From assembly GCA_026786125.1 (NCBI GenBank), contig JAJAYU010000388.1:1-6798 (forward strand): a stretch of 6,798 bases of DNA, read 5' to 3'. Origin of the DNA: Chamaesiphon sp. Lineage in GTDB: Bacteria; Cyanobacteriota; Cyanobacteriia; Cyanobacteriales; Chamaesiphonaceae. Position numbers and translations under genes: made by a program. The notes under the pieces were generated by a model, which saw nothing but the letters and a program-made list of their open reading frames with translations, was not told the origin of the DNA and did not search any database. Positions within the stretch are counted from its first letter, which is position 1; each line of letters starts with the position of its first letter. Shown one piece after another: positions 4,581-6,798 of the stretch.

Positions 4581-6798
4581 ATGAGGAATACCCAAGCTGC
4601 GATCGTTCTTTGTTTGGCTTATGTCATTGGTTTACTGATTACCTTCGATCCATCTGTGAGATGGGGCATGATTTTAGGTGCTATTCCCATAGCGTTGATT
4701 CTGCCGCGAGTTTGGAAGCAAAGTCCTAAGTGGCAATTGCTATTTGTGGCGATTTTGATCGCTACATCTGCTAGTTTTTACCTAGAATTTCGCGTGCCAA
4801 AACTTGCCACGAATGACATTAGTAAATTCATTCCCGCTACAGCCGAGCGGGGCACATCGCAATTTACGATCGTCCAAGGGATTGTTGATAGTTACCCCCG
4901 TGTCACCCGTAACCAGAATAGTCAATTTTGGCTCAATGCAACTCAACTTAATGATATTCAGGGTGAGATTGAAGGGGGCAAATTACGACCAGCAGACGTG
5001 AGCAGACCTGTTACTGGTCGGGTGTATGTAACTGTCCCATTGCAGAGCGGTACGGGCTTACAACCAGGGGTAGAGGTGTCGGTCACGGGGACATTGTACC
5101 TACCTCAAGTAAATGCCAATCCTGGCGGTTTTAGTTTTCGGGACTATCTGAGTCAATCGGGTGGATTTGCGGGGATGCGGGGCGTTCAGTTACGGGTACC
5201 CGATGAAAGCCAGACGCAAGCATGGAGCTGGGGTAAACTGCGTCAGCGAGTAGCAGCAGCACAGGTAAAGTGGCTGGATGTCCCGATCGGACCATTGGTG
5301 ACGGCGATGGTGTTAGGATCGGAGGCAGTGGATGTACCGTTCGATTTACGCGATCGATTTGTGCGAGTCGGATTGGCTCACGCTTTGGCTGCATCTGGGT
5401 TTCAGGTATCGTTGATCTTGAATGCGATCCTCACTCTCACCCGCAAGCGATTGTCGGTAGTGGGACAGTTTAATTGCGGAGTCGTCGCATTACTAATTTT
5501 CCTTGGCTTGGCTGGCTTTCAGCCTGCGGTTGTTCGATCGGTTGTGATGGGAATGGCGGTATTAATTGCGTTGCGAACCAATCGACAAATTAATCCAATT
5601 AGTTCGTTATTTCTCGCTGGTGCACTATTATTGATTATTAATCCGCTCTGGGTTTGGGATATTGGCTTTGAGTTGAGTTTTTTGGCGACGTTAGGTTTAA
5701 TTGTCACAGTTGAACCATTACAAAAAAAGTTGGATTGGCTCCCACCGACAATTGCTGATTTAATTACCGTACCTTTAGCTGCATCGATTTGGACTTTACC
5801 GATTCAACTATATGTATTTAAGGTTTTTCCACTTTATAGTTTGCCTGCTAATGTGTTGACAAGCCCACTGATTAGTGTGGTTAGTATTGGCGGTACAATC
5901 GGCGCATTTGCTGGATCGATAGTGCCGATTCTAGGTAGTGCAATTTCCTGGGTATTGTATGTACCCACTCAGTTATTAATTTGGATTGTTGATTTATTTA
6001 ATTATCTACCCAATACTTCATTTTCCGTAGGTCAGATTTCCTTGTGGCAGTTATTCGCACTATATGGATTAATTCTATTTGTGTGGGCAGTTCCGATCTT
6101 CCAGAAACATTGGCAATTACCAATATTAGTGGGAATGTTAGTAATTATTGTACCCCTAGCAATCTGGAAAACAACCGAACTACAAATTACGGCATTAGCC
6201 AGTAAAGATGAACAAATTCTAGTGATCCAAGATCGTGGGCATACAATCGTTATTAATACCGGAAATGAAAGTGTGACCAGATTTGTGATGCTGCCATTTC
6301 TCCAACAACAGGCAATTAATCAGATTGATCGAGCCATTGATTTCAATCGCGATCCAGCGGTGCTAAATAGCTGGCAATTACTATCATCAGCTATTCCGAT
6401 TAAAGAATTCTATAGTATTGGGGAAGATACTAGTAATGCTGGGGCAATTAAATTTGTCCCATTAGCAGTAGGTAAATCTTATAAATTTGATCGAGTGGAA
6501 ATTACGACGATCAAAACTAGTCCAGCCATTTTTCAAATTAATATCGCTGAATTTAATCAAAAATGGTTAGTGATTGGCGATAATACTACCGACAAAGCTC
6601 AACCAGCGATCGATCTAGAGAAACTTAATTCAGCGAAAATTCTCTATTGGAGTGGTGGTAAGTTGACAGATCGATCAATTAAAAGAATCAAGCCTCAAGT
6701 TGCAATTGCCGCAACTGCCAGTCCAGATCTAGAAACAGTGAGATTGCTAGAAAAAAATAAAGTAACAGTCTATCATACAGGTCGCGATGGTGCAATTC
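4581..6798 (+). CDS. comEC: ComEC/Rec2 DNA-uptake channel, 3' end cut by window
   Basis: The frame stays open from ATG 4581 to the window edge (739 full codons) and encodes the inner-membrane channel that carries single-stranded DNA into the cytoplasm during natural transformation. Three hydrophobic segments lie at about 6-21, 28-42 and 51-68. An OB-fold (DUF4131-like) domain follows at about 90-210 and includes the family block N-P-G-G-F-S-F-R-D-Y-L (180-190). The polytopic competence domain spans about 215-530; its core reads G-L-A-H-A-L-A-A-S-G-F-Q-V-S-L-I, with His267 and S-G-F-Q at 272-275 where many bacteria have S-G-L-H. The C-terminal domain (about 532 onward) aligns in outline with the metallo-beta-lactamase part of ComEC but lacks the HxHxDH signature: the site reads A-I-D-F-N-R-D (585-591). 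Cyanobacterial ComEC proteins are about 750-800 residues, so little is missing. The visible end, T-G-R-D-G-A-I, looks like the usual C-terminal block. No ribosome-binding site is visible. Confidence 0.93.
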   Translation, partial: MRNTQAAIVLCLAYVIGLLITFDPSVRWGMILGAIPIALILPRVWKQSPKWQLLFVAILIATSASFYLEFRVPKLATNDISKFIPATAERGTSQFTIVQGIVDSYPRVTRNQNSQFWLNATQLNDIQGEIEGGKLRPADVSRPVTGRVYVTVPLQSGTGLQPGVEVSVTGTLYLPQVNANPGGFSFRDYLSQSGGFAGMRGVQLRVPDESQTQAWSWGKLRQRVAAAQVKWLDVPIGPLVTAMVLGSEAVDVPFDLRDRFVRVGLAHALAASGFQVSLILNAILTLTRKRLSVVGQFNCGVVALLIFLGLAGFQPAVVRSVVMGMAVLIALRTNRQINPISSLFLAGALLLIINPLWVWDIGFELSFLATLGLIVTVEPLQKKLDWLPPTIADLITVPLAASIWTLPIQLYVFKVFPLYSLPANVLTSPLISVVSIGGTIGAFAGSIVPILGSAISWVLYVPTQLLIWIVDLFNYLPNTSFSVGQISLWQLFALYGLILFVWAVPIFQKHWQLPILVGMLVIIVPLAIWKTTELQITALASKDEQILVIQDRGHTIVINTGNESVTRFVMLPFLQQQAINQIDRAIDFNRDPAVLNSWQLLSSAIPIKEFYSIGEDTSNAGAIKFVPLAVGKSYKFDRVEITTIKTSPAIFQINIAEFNQKWLVIGDNTTDKAQPAIDLEKLNSAKILYWSGGKLTDRSIKRIKPQVAIAATASPDLETVRLLEKNKVTVYHTGRDGAI

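Noticed and set aside
5131..5394. Minus-strand open frame of 87 codons inside comEC
   Set aside because: It is proline-rich and low in complexity, and the plus-strand frame across it encodes conserved ComEC motifs.
5560..6798. Shift toward AT-rich codons in the second half of comEC, considered as a recombination mosaic
   Set aside because: The change is gradual, the domain order is normal and the frame is uninterrupted. Composition alone by eye does not support a breakpoint.

Overview
The window looks like chromosomal DNA of a cyanobacterium. Three things point there. The hexamer CGATCG, the core of the cyanobacterial HIP1 element, occurs about 19 times by hand count, against fewer than 2 expected by chance. 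Three short tandem or direct repeats of the kind common in cyanobacterial intergenic DNA are present. The proteins closely match cyanobacterial forms I recall: NatE-like ATPase, DUF3326 protein and cyanobacterial-type ComEC. I cannot name the genus.

Layout. Bases 2-1658 hold three plus-strand genes: the 3' end of a PIN-domain (VapC-type) toxin gene, a complete Uma2-family putative nuclease, and a LivF/NatE-type ABC transporter ATPase. Bases 1710-4397 hold four minus-strand genes. In transcription order these are a DUF3326 protein, a CPBP-family membrane protease, and a type II toxin-antitoxin pair (ribbon-helix-helix DUF1778 antitoxin, then GNAT acetyltransferase toxin, overlapping by 4 bases). 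From 4581 to the right edge a large plus-strand comEC gene runs off the window; 739 codons are visible and the end is probably near. DUF3326 and comEC are divergent across a 183-bp region. natE and the toxin gene converge across 51 bp that contain a small hairpin.

How the genes work together. The only clear functional unit is the toxin-antitoxin operon, which has its own promoter-like sequence with an inverted repeat between the -35 and -10 elements, as expected for autoregulation. The other genes look like single-gene units: amino-acid uptake (natE), DNA uptake (comEC), a membrane protease and a conserved cyanobacterial protein. The left 2.6 kb is rich in toxin-antitoxin or mobile-associated families (PIN, Uma2, GNAT/DUF1778), a mix common in cyanobacterial accessory DNA.

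The most unusual features are an octanucleotide tandem repeat inside the DUF3326 reading frame, where changes in copy number could shift the frame; a heptamer repeat abutting the protease start codon; and a ComEC whose C-terminal metallo-beta-lactamase-like domain lacks the metal-binding signature. I saw no rRNA, tRNA, CRISPR array, insertion sequence or integrase. No gene-free stretch exceeds 300 bases. The 58-bp gap before the ATPase gene shows nothing I can call. I do not see convincing evidence for a wholly new system.
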